Position numbers and translations under genes: made by a program. Positions 1 to 7,888 of a DNA stretch of 64,000 bases are shown here, one piece after another. Under the pieces are notes generated by a model. It saw nothing but the letters and a program-made list of their open reading frames with translations. It searched no databases and was not told the DNA's origin. This stretch comes from Pseudomonas saponiphila (GTDB lineage: Bacteria > Pseudomonadota > Gammaproteobacteria > Pseudomonadales > Pseudomonadaceae). Position 1 is the first letter of the stretch, and every line of letters begins with the position of its first letter. Location: the NCBI RefSeq assembly GCF_900105185.1, contig NZ_FNTJ01000001.1, positions 2,128,501 through 2,192,500 on the forward strand. Direction: 5' to 3'.

Positions 1-32
1 GTGCGCATCGTTCCCCTGGAAGGAGAACCCTC

Positions 33-326
33 ATGAGCAAGATCCAATGGCACTGCACCCAAATCGGCGTTGACGGCTGGCTGCTGATCGCCGCCGACCA
101 AGACCTGACCGGGCCCAACGACCCCGAAAGCATGCTCGGCCACCGCCGGGCATTCCACCCGTTCCAGCTCGACGAAGACCCCCAGGCGCTCGCAAGGGCC
201 ATCGGGGAAATGAGCGAAGTCATGGCACGGGTTCAGCTCCCACTCATGCAATTCGACCCTGAAACAGGGGAGATCAGCATAGTTCAAGCCCTGCCTGCCT
301 CGCGTGCGCACGCGTTTGGGGGCTGA
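33..326 (+). CDS. Hypothetical phage protein, 97 aa
   Basis: A small acidic protein with no family I recognise. A strong ribosome binding site (AAGGAGAA, positions 20-27) stands before the ATG. It ends 2 bases before the next start, so the two genes are probably translated together. It lies in the late-control position just left of the lysis cassette. Function unknown. Confidence 0.7.
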   Translation: MSKIQWHCTQIGVDGWLLIAADQDLTGPNDPESMLGHRRAFHPFQLDEDPQALARAIGEMSEVMARVQLPLMQFDPETGEISIVQALPASRAHAFGG

Positions 327-328
327 CC

Positions 329-682
329 ATGAAGCCGTCCGCACCTGAGCAAATCCCGCTGTTCGCGGAGCCGCCCCGGGTGTCCATCGCGCAGCTGGTC
401 CTGCACACACCGGCGGCGCCTGCGCGGCCAGGGCCGAAGCGCATCGACTGGTTCAAGGTGATCACCGAGGTTCTGCGCTCCGGCGAATACTCGATCCAGG
501 GCGCAGCGGACGAAATCGGCGTGGCGCGCACCACGCTGATTGGCTGGAAGCAGGGCGCCGAGCCGCGCTACAGCGAAGGCGAGCGCCTGGTGCTGCTCTG
601 GTGCAAGATCACAGGCGAAAGCCGCGACACGCTGCCCATGGTCGCCGCCCGCGACTGGTGGGCGTATCACTCCAAGACCTGA
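329..682 (+). CDS. Small HTH DNA-binding protein, possible late regulator
   Basis: A 117-residue protein. Residues about 44-77 read as a helix-turn-helix: a helix around WFKVITEVLRSG, then AADEIGVARTTLIGWKQG typical of an HTH with the recognition helix at ARTTLIGW. The stop codon overlaps the first base of motif copy 1, and an intrinsic terminator and the holin follow. This is the place a late-gene activator or antiterminator would occupy in other temperate phages. That role is inferred from position only; it could equally be a Cro-like or terminase-type HTH protein. Confidence 0.7.
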   Translation: MKPSAPEQIPLFAEPPRVSIAQLVLHTPAAPARPGPKRIDWFKVITEVLRSGEYSIQGAADEIGVARTTLIGWKQGAEPRYSEGERLVLLWCKITGESRDTLPMVAARDWWAYHSKT

Positions 683-700
683 AATAGTCAGGATTCCGAC
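682..700 (+). promoter_or_regulatory. Phage 19-base motif, copy 1
   Basis: AAATAGTCAGGATTCCGAC. It differs from copy 2 by one base (A for G at position 10), which breaks the internal GTCGG/CCGAC stem. It begins at the stop codon of the HTH gene and is followed 39 bases later by an intrinsic terminator. Confidence 0.6.
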
Positions 701-739
701 ACCCAACCCCGCCGATGCTTCCCTCGTCGATCAATACGA

Positions 740-766
740 CCCCGCCCATGTGCGGGGTTTTCTTTT
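740..766 (+). terminator. Intrinsic terminator before the lysis cassette
   Basis: CCCCGC (740-745), loop CCATGT, GCGGGG (752-757), then a T-rich run interrupted by one C. It lies between motif copy 1 and the holin, so transcription started at the motif would meet it before any gene. Confidence 0.75.
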
Positions 767-791
767 CCAGCCCCGGCGAGGGGATATCGAG

Positions 792-1127
792 ATGCCGAAC
801 ATGCCAGACAAACCTGACACCTGGGCGATCCTGCTGGCGTGGCTAAGCCAGCACGCCCCCTTGCTATATGCGGCGCTGCTGTCGTTCCTGATGGCCGCGG
901 TGCGGATCATTTACGGAGGCGGTACGCGGCGACAGGCTGGGCTTGAGGCCTGCTTGTGTGCGCTGTTCACCGCGGGGGCATTCCCACTGCTCGAGTATTT
1001 CGGGCTGCCCCAGAACCTGGCCGCAGCACTTGGCGGTGGCATTGGCTTCATCGGCGTGAAGAAAATTGCCGACCTAGCCGACCGCTTCGCCGACTTCAAG
1101 CTGCCACGCCGGGGGGCCGGCCAATGA
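792..1127 (+). CDS. Holin, 111 aa
   Basis: A small membrane protein with three hydrophobic stretches: about residues 9-38 (ILLAWLSQHAPLLYAALL onward), 48-66 (ACLCALFTAGAFPLLEYFG) and 70-88. The C-terminus is charged (RFADFKLPRRGAGQ). It permeabilises the inner membrane so the endolysin can reach the wall. The ATG at 792 was chosen because GAGGGGAT precedes it and it gives a compact membrane protein; the frame stays open upstream but overlaps the HTH gene. Its stop overlaps the endolysin start (ATGA). Confidence 0.82.
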   Translation: MPNMPDKPDTWAILLAWLSQHAPLLYAALLSFLMAAVRIIYGGGTRRQAGLEACLCALFTAGAFPLLEYFGLPQNLAAALGGGIGFIGVKKIADLADRFADFKLPRRGAGQ

Positions 1128-1561
1128 CCATTGCCCGCGGCGTCCGCAACCACAACCCCGGAAACATCGACTACAACCCCCGTAACAACTGGGAAGGCCA
1201 GCTCGGCAAGGAGCCGAACGGCAGGTTCGCTATCTTTGATACCGCCGAGAACGGCATCCGAGCCCTGGGCAGGCTGTTGCTCAACTACCGCGGCAAGGAC
1301 GGCATGCCCGGGGTTGGTGGCCCAGGCATCGATACCCCTCGCGAGTTCATCACCCGCTGGGCGCCCGGGAACGAGAACGACACCGAGGCCTACATCGCCG
1401 CTATCGCTAAGCGTCTGGGCGTGAAGGCGAACGACGTGATCAATATCAAGAACCCGGTAACCCTGCGCGCAGTGATGCTGGGAATCATCGTTCATGAGAA
1501 CGGCGGCAACCCTTACCCGGACGCTGTGCTCGATGAAGGTCTGCGCAGGGCCCTCAAGTGA
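1124..1561 (+). CDS. Endolysin, lytic transglycosylase-like (145 aa)
   Basis: It begins RGVRNHNPGNI and contains FDTAENGIRALGRLL, the pattern of phage and virion-associated peptidoglycan hydrolases annotated as structural protein P5 or lytic transglycosylase. There is no signal peptide, so export would depend on the holin just upstream, with which it shares an ATGA overlap. It acts on the peptidoglycan sugar backbone if the family assignment holds; I cannot name the catalytic residue with confidence. The next gene overlaps by GTGA. Confidence 0.82.
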   Translation: MTIARGVRNHNPGNIDYNPRNNWEGQLGKEPNGRFAIFDTAENGIRALGRLLLNYRGKDGMPGVGGPGIDTPREFITRWAPGNENDTEAYIAAIAKRLGVKANDVINIKNPVTLRAVMLGIIVHENGGNPYPDAVLDEGLRRALK

Positions 1562-1998
1562 CCCGCTATATCGTGTTTGGGCTGTCTGTGGCTTTGATCC
1601 TGGCGTTTTGGCGGCTCGACCATATCAGCACCAGCCTCGATGCATCATCGCAGCGTGTGCGCGATCTGGAGAGCCAAGCCGAAGCGCACCAGCAGGCGAT
1701 CACCGTTCGCGATTCCATCGACAGTCAGTTTCAGGAGGAAATCCGCAATGCCGAAGACTCCAAGCCTCAGCTTGTTGCTGACCTCAACTCTGGCGCTCGC
1801 GTCGTGTACGTCCGCGCCGCCTGCATGCCAACCAATCCCAACCCCACCGGCAGCACTGATGCAGCCGCCCCCCAACTTGCAGCAGATGCTCGACAGGATT
1901 ATGCCGACCTCGTTGCAGCCAACCGCAAAGTGACTGCCCAGGTCGCCGGCCTGCAGCAGTTCATCCTCTCCGCGTGCGTTCGCGCCGCTTCGAAATAG
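1558..1998 (+). CDS. i-spanin (Rz-like), 146 aa
   Basis: An N-terminal membrane anchor (residues about 4-20, IVFGLSVALILAFW) is followed by a periplasmic coiled-coil-prone region, as in Rz proteins that bridge to an outer-membrane lipoprotein and disrupt the outer membrane at lysis. The GTG start overlaps the endolysin stop. The stop codon TAG lies inside motif copy 2. A complete Rz1 gene is embedded in another frame. Confidence 0.85.
   Translation: MTRYIVFGLSVALILAFWRLDHISTSLDASSQRVRDLESQAEAHQQAITVRDSIDSQFQEEIRNAEDSKPQLVADLNSGARVVYVRAACMPTNPNPTGSTDAAAPQLAADARQDYADLVAANRKVTAQVAGLQQFILSACVRAASK
1748..1933 (+). CDS. o-spanin (Rz1-like lipoprotein), nested in Rz
   Basis: A 61-aa frame wholly inside the Rz gene. 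It has a lipoprotein signal peptide (LLLTSTLALAS before Cys20, lipobox LAS-C) and a proline-rich mature part (PPACQPIPTPPAALMQPPP), the hallmarks of Rz1. AGGAGG stands 8 bases before the ATG at 1748, so an internal start is used rather than the longer open frame from 1640. It would pair with Rz to fuse inner and outer membranes at the last lysis step. Confidence 0.85.
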   Translation: MPKTPSLSLLLTSTLALASCTSAPPACQPIPTPPAALMQPPPNLQQMLDRIMPTSLQPTAK

Positions 1999-2011
1999 TC
2001 GGGATTCCGAC
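1993..2011 (+). promoter_or_regulatory. Phage 19-base motif, copy 2
   Basis: AAATAGTCGGGATTCCGAC, with a perfect GTCGG/CCGAC stem and GATT loop. It supplies the Rz stop codon. A 7-bp hairpin (AAGCCTC 2032-2038, GAGGCTT 2054-2060) follows and ends just before the next gene. Confidence 0.65.
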
Positions 2012-2065
2012 GCCTTCCCCCCGCGATGCTGAAGCCTCTTTGATCAACTCACTGAGGCTTTACCC

Positions 2066-2284
2066 ATGCCAGTAGCAACCCCACGCCGCGTTAGTCGCGA
2101 AGACCTTGACCAGGCCACCCAACTGACCGACGCCATGTCGCGCCTGATTGCCGCGCTCCCTGGTTCGAACAGTGCCGAAGTGCAGGCCGCCACCAACAGC
2201 CTGCTGGTGGATATGGCGGCGTTCGCCAAAGAGCTGATCAAGACCGAGGTTCCCAGTCTTCCAGCCCCGCCAGTCGCCCAGTAG
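2066..2284 (+). CDS. Hypothetical phage protein, 72 aa
   Basis: First gene after motif copy 2. Mostly helical by eye (LTDAMSRLIAALPG, SLLVDMAAFAKELI), with no recognised domain. The upstream hairpin may occlude its start region. A role in head assembly is only suggested by its place before the portal gene. Confidence 0.65.
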   Translation: MPVATPRRVSREDLDQATQLTDAMSRLIAALPGSNSAEVQAATNSLLVDMAAFAKELIKTEVPSLPAPPVAQ

Positions 2285-2332
2285 TCCCCAAGCCCCGGGC
2301 GCGCTTTGTGCGCCCACCACCGGAGAAACTCC

Positions 2333-2758
2333 ATGTCAGCCCCTGACCTGATCGTTCAAACCCCAGGCGTACCTGTCGCCAACCAGGCGCCGGTTGCGTC
2401 CGCTGCCGACGGCTCTGCCAGCCAGCAGCCCCCAGCAGCACCAGCTCCAGCAGCAGTGCCCTACGCCGCCAAGCACAACGGCGGCGGGCGCTGGATTGTG
2501 ATCACCAACGACGACAAGGCCACCCGCATCGGTGATTTCGTCGGCGACCGGGACTCGATCGTTCCCGAGGTCGAGCGCATGAATGCCGGCGGCGAACCCT
2601 TCGTTGCGCCGGCCCCGACCGTGACCAGCCAGGCCCAAGCGCCCCAGGCGCTCCAGCGGCAGCAGCCCGGCGAGGCCATCGACCCCACAACCATCAAGCA
2701 AGCGGTCATGACCAGCGAAGGCTGGCTCTGCCCTGAGCCCAAGGCAGCGAAGGAGTAA
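2333..2758 (+). CDS. Hypothetical phage protein, 141 aa
   Basis: An Ala/Pro/Gln-rich N-terminus (residues 10-40) leads to a compact section around GGGRWIVITNDDKATRIGDFVGD. The ATG at 2333 has a good ribosome binding site (GGAGAAA) 6 bases upstream; the open frame reaches 2306 but lacks one there. No family recognised. It lies in the head-gene block. Confidence 0.65.
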   Translation: MSAPDLIVQTPGVPVANQAPVASAADGSASQQPPAAPAPAAVPYAAKHNGGGRWIVITNDDKATRIGDFVGDRDSIVPEVERMNAGGEPFVAPAPTVTSQAQAPQALQRQQPGEAIDPTTIKQAVMTSEGWLCPEPKAAKE

Positions 2759-2763
2759 GACCC

Positions 2764-2970
2764 ATGGGAAGTAAGCCAAAGGCGCCGAAGGTGGTCCCGC
2801 CACCAGACCCGGCCATTGAAGCCCAGAAGGCCGCCGATGCCGCGGCCATCAAGGCCAACGAAGAAACCGCCACCCGCAAGAAGCGCAAGGCCGAGAGCAG
2901 CCTGCTCACGTCTGGCGCCCAAGGCTCTGGCTCTGTTCTCTCATCCGGTAAGAGCACCCTCGGGCAATGA
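2764..2970 (+). CDS. Small phage protein upstream of portal, 68 aa
   Basis: A Lys/Ala-rich protein with a short proline run (KVVPPPDP) and a Ser/Gly-rich tail, probably disordered or helical. Its stop overlaps the portal start (ATGA at 2967-2970), showing translational coupling. Similar short genes precede the portal in related podoviruses; function unknown. Confidence 0.68.
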   Translation: MGSKPKAPKVVPPPDPAIEAQKAADAAAIKANEETATRKKRKAESSLLTSGAQGSGSVLSSGKSTLGQ

Positions 2971-4571
2971 ACGCATCCCAGATCTGCACAACGTTGAGCA
3001 CCCTGAAGTCTCTGCGCTCGCCGCATGAGCAGGTCTGGCGCGACTGCTATGACCACAGCTACCCGATCCGGGGTAGCGGCTTCTGCTCCGAGCAAATCAC
3101 CGCCATCGAGGCGCAAATGCGCAAGGCGCGGATGCTGGACGGCACCACAACGGACGCAGCCCGCATTCTGTCGTCGAGCATCATGTCGGGCCTGACCCCG
3201 GCCAACTCTCTCTGGTTCGGCATGGACGTCGGCCAGGAAACCGAGGACGAACGCCGGTGGCTCGACGACTCGGCCGACATCCTCTGGCAGAACATCCACG
3301 CTTCGAACTTCGACGCCGCAGCCTTCGAGGGCATGCTCGACGAGGTGTGCGCCGGCTGGTTCGCCCTGTACATCGATAGCGACAAGGAGCGGGGCGGCTT
3401 CACGTTCGATCTGTGGCCAATCGCGAGCGTCTACTGCTCGGCATCAAAGGCTGGCGGGAAGATCGACACCGTTTACCGCGAGTACCAGCTCACTGCCCAG
3501 CAGGCGGTAAACGAGTTCGGCGAGGCCAATGTCAGCGAGAACACCCGCAAACTGGCCCAGGACAAGCCGCAGGAAATGGTGCGGTTCATCCACGCAATCT
3601 ATCCGCGCAGCACATACATGGTCGGCGCCCGCCTGGCCAAGAACATGCCGATTGCGTCATGCAAGGTCGAGGTCGAGGCCAAGCGCATGGTCAGCGAGTC
3701 GGGCTACCACGAAATGCCGGTGGTGGTTCCGCGCTGGATGATGATTCCGAACAGCGTCTATGCCGTGGGCCCGGTGTTCGATGCGCTGCCGGATGCGCGC
3801 ACGCTGAATGACCTGTGCCGGATGGACCTCGCCGCCGGGGATCTGGCCATTGCCGGTATGTGGATTGCCGAGGATGACGGCGTACTGAACCCGCGAACGG
3901 TGAAGGTCGGCCCCCGCAAGATCATTGTGGCCAACAGCGTGGACAGCATGAAGCCCCTGCAAAGCGGCTCCAACTTCCAGTACGCCGAAACCAAGATCCA
4001 GCGCTTGCAGGCGTCGATCCGCAAGATCCTGATGGCCGACCAGCTCCAGGCCCAGGACGGCCCGGCGATGACCGCGACCGAGGTGCATGTGCGGGTGAAC
4101 CTGATCCGTCAGCTGCTGGGCCCCGTCTATGGCCGCCTGCAAACCGAGTACCTGCAACCCCTGATCGAGCGGTGCTTCGGCATCGCCTACCGCGCCGGCA
4201 TCCTGGGGCAGGCACCGGAAAGCCTGGCTGGCCGCAACTTCACAGTGCGCTACCTGTCGCCCCTGGCGCGCGCCCAGAAGCTGGAAGAGGTAAACGCCAT
4301 TGACCAGTTCGTGGCCGGTGCCCTGGGCATCGTTTCTGCCACGCAAGACCCTTCGATTCTGGACAACATCGACCTGGACGAGGCCCAGCGCTTCAAGGGC
4401 GAGGCCCTGGGCGTACCGAACTCCATCATTCGCAGCAAGGCCGACAGGGACAAGATCAGGGCAGACCGTGCCCAGGCACAGCAGGACGCCCAGGAGCAGG
4501 CGCAGCAGCAAATGATGATGCAACAGGCCGGCGAGGCCGCAATGAGGCAACAGCCAGGAGCTGCAGCATGA
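2967..4571 (+). CDS. Portal (head-to-tail connector) protein, 534 aa
   Basis: Length nearly equals T7 gp8 (536 aa). The N-terminal region has LKSLRSPHEQVWRDCYD and RMLDGTTTDAARILSSSIMSGLTPANSLWF, characteristic of T7-type portals. The C-terminus is Gln/Ala-rich and low complexity. Portals form a dodecameric ring at one capsid vertex through which DNA is packaged and ejected. It is followed by an ATGA overlap with the next small gene and then scaffold and capsid, as expected. Confidence 0.93.
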   Translation: MNASQICTTLSTLKSLRSPHEQVWRDCYDHSYPIRGSGFCSEQITAIEAQMRKARMLDGTTTDAARILSSSIMSGLTPANSLWFGMDVGQETEDERRWLDDSADILWQNIHASNFDAAAFEGMLDEVCAGWFALYIDSDKERGGFTFDLWPIASVYCSASKAGGKIDTVYREYQLTAQQAVNEFGEANVSENTRKLAQDKPQEMVRFIHAIYPRSTYMVGARLAKNMPIASCKVEVEAKRMVSESGYHEMPVVVPRWMMIPNSVYAVGPVFDALPDARTLNDLCRMDLAAGDLAIAGMWIAEDDGVLNPRTVKVGPRKIIVANSVDSMKPLQSGSNFQYAETKIQRLQASIRKILMADQLQAQDGPAMTATEVHVRVNLIRQLLGPVYGRLQTEYLQPLIERCFGIAYRAGILGQAPESLAGRNFTVRYLSPLARAQKLEEVNAIDQFVAGALGIVSATQDPSILDNIDLDEAQRFKGEALGVPNSIIRSKADRDKIRADRAQAQQDAQEQAQQQMMMQQAGEAAMRQQPGAAA

Positions 4572-4816
4572 CCCCATACACCCCAGAGCAGCTGGACGAC
4601 ATGTTCAAGCGTGTGTTCGAGCAGCACGCCGAGGGCGCGATTGTTCTTGAACACCTGATCCAGCGCTTCAGCAAGAACGCTGTAACCGTGGGCGGCATTG
4701 ACGCCGTTCTGCGTACCTACCTGCAGGCCGGCCACCGCGAAGTGCTGGACCACATCCTGCTCCGAATCAATCGCGCCAATGGCGTGGAAGACCAACCTGA
4801 AGAGGATTCCCAATGA
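4568..4816 (+). CDS. Hypothetical phage protein, 82 aa
   Basis: A small acidic helical protein (YTPEQLDDMFKRVFEQ at the start) tied to its neighbours by ATGA overlaps at both ends, so it is surely translated. No family recognised; position between portal and scaffold suggests a head-assembly role. Confidence 0.72.
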   Translation: MTPYTPEQLDDMFKRVFEQHAEGAIVLEHLIQRFSKNAVTVGGIDAVLRTYLQAGHREVLDHILLRINRANGVEDQPEEDSQ

Positions 4817-5664
4817 ACTGGTTCATTCACAACCGCCTGGGTCACTACCTGTGCAACGAGGCCGGCGCCGATGGCGGTGATGGCGGCGGCGGTGCAACTC
4901 CACCAGCAGCTACCCCGCCAGCAGGCTCTGTGCTTAACAGCGGTGCCACCCATGACTGGATGCCCGAGAAGTACCGCACCAGCAAGGAAGATGGTTCGCT
5001 CGACCTGGACGCATCCAGCCGCAAGATGGCCGAGGCATACCGCCATCTGGAATCCCGCATGGGTTCCGGCGATGCGCCGCCCAAGTCGGCAGACGACTAC
5101 ACCGTCAAGCTGGAAGGGGTCGAGGGCTTCAACTGGGATGAGTTCAAGGCCGACGAGAGCACCCAGTCATTCCTGAAGGGGGCGCATGCCAAGGGCCTGA
5201 CCAACGACCAGGTGCAGTACGTGATTGGCGAGTACATGAAGGCGGCCCCGGGCCTGATCGAAGGCGGCGTGCAGCTGACCCAGCAGGACTGCACTGCGGC
5301 GCTCAAGTCGGTTTGGACTGACGATCAGACCATGCGGACCAACGTCACCGCCTCTTTCCGTGCCGCCGAGGCTTTCGCCAACCCAGAGGGCCAGCCCGGT
5401 AGCTTCCAGAACCTGGCGGCCAAGTACGGCAACGACCCGGATTTCATCGCCTTCACAGCAAACATCGGCAAGGAGCTGCGCGAAGACAGCCAGATCAACG
5501 GCGGGGCGCCGGTCAGCGAGGCCGACTTCAACGTCAAGGCGGCAGAGCTGCGGCAGTTGCTGGTGGAGCTGCCCCCGCACGATCCGAAGCGCAAAGGCGT
5601 ACAGGCCCAGCTGGACGAAATGTACAACCGCCGATTCGGCAAGCCCCAATCCCGCCTGGGCTGA
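4813..5664 (+). CDS. Capsid scaffolding protein, 283 aa
   Basis: Comparable to T7 gp9 (about 307 aa) in size, acidity and position. After a Gly/Pro/Ala-rich N-terminus (residues 18-40), it has the motifs WMPEKYRTSKEDGSLDLDAS and MAEAYRHLESRMG shared by podovirus scaffolds. It would direct coat-protein assembly and leave before the capsid matures. A 200-base gap with motif copy 3 separates it from the capsid gene. Confidence 0.88.
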   Translation: MNWFIHNRLGHYLCNEAGADGGDGGGGATPPAATPPAGSVLNSGATHDWMPEKYRTSKEDGSLDLDASSRKMAEAYRHLESRMGSGDAPPKSADDYTVKLEGVEGFNWDEFKADESTQSFLKGAHAKGLTNDQVQYVIGEYMKAAPGLIEGGVQLTQQDCTAALKSVWTDDQTMRTNVTASFRAAEAFANPEGQPGSFQNLAAKYGNDPDFIAFTANIGKELREDSQINGGAPVSEADFNVKAAELRQLLVELPPHDPKRKGVQAQLDEMYNRRFGKPQSRLG

Positions 5665-5673
5665 CTCCCGCCC

Positions 5674-5692
5674 AAATAGTCGGGAAACCGAC
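5674..5692 (+). promoter_or_regulatory. Phage 19-base motif, copy 3
   Basis: AAATAGTCGGGAAACCGAC: perfect stem GTCGG/CCGAC with a GAAA loop. It lies in the 200-base scaffold-capsid gap. A second hairpin (CCCGGTA, GCAA loop, TACCGGG; 5720-5737) follows 27 bases later. I see no gene in the rest of the gap. Confidence 0.68.
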
Positions 5693-5865
5693 ACCCCACA
5701 ACTCCGACTATCACAGGCACCCGGTAGCAATACCGGGCCGGCCTGCGATGGCACGCAGATACCCGGACAGCCCCAGGCGCAGCAAAGCCGATGCACGCCA
5801 GGAACCCCGGCCCGCGCAGCGGACACCCGGCCAGGCAATCCCAAATCTGCATTGGAGTGCATCAG

Positions 5866-6732
5866 ATGTCTTTTCAAATTACCGAAGCTTTCATCCAGCA
5901 ATTCGCGGACAACTTCAAGCACGTTGCCCAGCAGACGCAATCGCGTCTTGAGCGCTGCGTGACCCCCGAGCCCAACATCGTGGGCATGTCGAAGTCCGTG
6001 AACCGCATGGGCCAACGCACCGCACAGCGTCGCACCCAGCGCCACGCCGACACCCCAATCAACGACCAGCCACACTCGACCCGGTTCGTTGACCTGTTCG
6101 ACTGGGACGACGGCGACATGCTCGACGACCAGGACAAGATCCGCATGCTTGTCGATCCGACCTCTGACTATGTCAAGGCGATGGTTGCCGCTCTGAACCG
6201 CGCCAAAGACGACGTGATTATCGAGGCCTTCGGAGGTGTATCGCGTGCTACCGCCGGCGGCATTCTCCTGCCCACCTCCCAGAAGATCGCAGTAGGCGGC
6301 TCCGGTCTGACCAAGGCCAAGATCCTCCAGACGCGCAAGATGTTTCGTAAGAACGAGGCGGACAACCACAACGGTGAAGAGTTGTTCATCACCTACAGCG
6401 CCCAGGCCGCCGCCGACATCCTGGCCGATCCGCAACTCACCAGCGCCGACTACCTGGCCGGCAAGTTCCTCCAAGATGGTGACATCGAGGGCAAATGGAT
6501 GGGCTTCACCTGGATTCCAAGTGAGCGCACCCCGTGGGATGGCGCCACCCGCCGCCTGTACGCCTGGACCAAGTCCGGCGTGGTCTTGGGCACAGGCCAA
6601 GAAATCAAAACCAAGGTCGGCGAAGACCCGAGCAAGGCCTTTAACACCCGCGTCTATGCCAAGCAGTCGATCGGCTCGGTTCGGGTTGAAGAAGAGAAAG
6701 TCGTCGAGATCGCCGTCGCCGAGGCCGCGTAA
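5866..6732 (+). CDS. Major capsid protein, 288 aa
   Basis: Position after scaffold and a length near that of T7-like coat proteins support this call. It begins SFQITEAFIQQFADNFKH and contains FVDLFDWDDGDMLDDQDKI and WMGFTWIPSERTPWD, typical of podovirus major capsid proteins. The ATG at 5866 has TTGGAG upstream; the open frame begins at 5791 but would add an unlikely Arg/Pro-rich leader. Preceded by motif copy 3, in keeping with a need for high expression. Confidence 0.9.
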   Translation: MSFQITEAFIQQFADNFKHVAQQTQSRLERCVTPEPNIVGMSKSVNRMGQRTAQRRTQRHADTPINDQPHSTRFVDLFDWDDGDMLDDQDKIRMLVDPTSDYVKAMVAALNRAKDDVIIEAFGGVSRATAGGILLPTSQKIAVGGSGLTKAKILQTRKMFRKNEADNHNGEELFITYSAQAAADILADPQLTSADYLAGKFLQDGDIEGKWMGFTWIPSERTPWDGATRRLYAWTKSGVVLGTGQEIKTKVGEDPSKAFNTRVYAKQSIGSVRVEEEKVVEIAVAEAA

Positions 6733-6773
6733 GCGGCTTTGGTCATCCACTTTCACGAAAGGAGCCAATCACC

Positions 6774-7235
6774 ATGGCAACTGTAAATGCTTCCGTGGCT
6801 GCCGCTCGGGCAGCTCTCCCACAGCAACTGGTCAAGCCGAGCCAGCAGGGCGCCGACGTGCAGGTGCTGGTCAGTACCTACGCCGTGCCAGCTGGCGGCG
6901 TAGCCGTCGGCGACAGGATCAAATGGGGCCAGATCCCGTTCGGTACGCGCCTCATGCCGAGCACGCGCCTGTACTTCAGCGCCGGCGCGGCGTCTTCCAC
7001 CCTCAACCTGGGCGACGTCGCCAGCCAGGCCCGCTACCTGGCGGCGACCTCGGTAGCTGCTGCTGGTAGCGCGACTGCCGAGGCGGTCTATGCAAACGGT
7101 GGTCTGTTCGAGGTCGCGGTCGTTGCCCCGGGCCAGCCCACCGACCAGAGCGAGCTGTTTTCCATCGTCGCGGGTGCTGCGCTCCAGGCCGGCCAGGTGA
7201 TCACCCTGGTGGCGCAGTACGCCGGCCAGAACTGA
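6774..7235 (+). CDS. Probable capsid decoration or minor virion protein, 153 aa
   Basis: Ala/Val/Gly-rich with predicted beta structure and no signal peptide. A strong ribosome binding site (AAAGGAG) precedes the ATG. It sits directly behind the capsid gene and before the terminator at 7265, so it would share the high transcription level of the coat gene. Decoration function is inferred from position; no motif proves it. Confidence 0.6.
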   Translation: MATVNASVAAARAALPQQLVKPSQQGADVQVLVSTYAVPAGGVAVGDRIKWGQIPFGTRLMPSTRLYFSAGAASSTLNLGDVASQARYLAATSVAAAGSATAEAVYANGGLFEVAVVAPGQPTDQSELFSIVAGAALQAGQVITLVAQYAGQN

Positions 7236-7264
7236 TAGCGGTTGCCATGGATGGCGAACAACTT

Positions 7265-7291
7265 ACCGGGGCCGCGTGCCCCGGTCTTTTT
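7265..7291 (+). terminator. Intrinsic terminator after capsid module
   Basis: ACCGGGGC (7265-7272), loop CGCGT, GCCCCGGT (7278-7285), then CTTTTT. This matches the place of the T7 Tphi terminator, which also lies just downstream of the coat gene. Confidence 0.85.
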
Positions 7292-7306
7292 ATCTGGAGG
7301 TTTTAG

Positions 7307-7888
7307 ATGAGCATGGCCACCGGGGTATCGATCTGTTCCAACGCCCTGCTGATGCTTGGCGCCAAGAGCATCAATGACTTCAACGAACCCGTGGACCGGG
7401 CGAAGATCGCCGCGAACTTGTATCCCACCGTCCGCAATGACTTGCTGCGCACCCATCCCTGGAACTGCACGATCAAGCGCGTTCTGCTGGCGCCGGATGC
7501 AACGCCACCTGCTTTCGGTTATGCCAACCAGTTCGAGTTGCCTGCGGACTTCCTGCGCGTCCTGGAGGTTGGCCAGGCCGGCCTGCAGGTCGACTACTTG
7601 GTCGAGGGCCGGCAAATCCTGGCGAACGCCACTTCGCTGGAACTGCGCTACGTCTACCTCAACGAGATAGAAAACACCTGGGACGCAAACCTTGTCGCGC
7701 TGTTGACTCTGGCAATGGCGGCAGCGATGGCCTACGCCATCACCCAGTCCGCTGCTGTTCGTGACAGCCTCAAGCAAGACCTGGAGATGGCGAAGAAAGT
7801 GGCCCGAGCCGTGGACGGCCAGGAGGACCCGCCACAGACGCTGGGTGACGAGCACCTGTATGCCTCCCGGTTTGGAGCGCGCGGATAA
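7307..7888 (+). CDS. Tail tubular protein A, 193 aa
   Basis: Matches T7 gp11 in length (196 aa) and in its N-terminal pattern: ICSNALLMLGAKSINDF followed by NLYPTVRNDLLRTHPWNC. It forms a ring joining the portal to the tail nozzle. Good ribosome binding site (TGGAGG). The stop shares one base with the start of the tubular B gene (TAATG). Confidence 0.93.
   Translation: MSMATGVSICSNALLMLGAKSINDFNEPVDRAKIAANLYPTVRNDLLRTHPWNCTIKRVLLAPDATPPAFGYANQFELPADFLRVLEVGQAGLQVDYLVEGRQILANATSLELRYVYLNEIENTWDANLVALLTLAMAAAMAYAITQSAAVRDSLKQDLEMAKKVARAVDGQEDPPQTLGDEHLYASRFGARG

Noticed and set aside
2032..2063. Hairpin before the 72-aa phage gene as a terminator
   Set aside because: Only 7 bp with a 15-base loop and a poor T run; kept only as a leader hairpin.
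5167..6768. 533-codon open frame on the reverse strand across scaffold and capsid genes
   Set aside because: It mirrors real genes with typical phage motifs on the other strand and has no ribosome binding site; GC-rich codon bias keeps antisense frames open.
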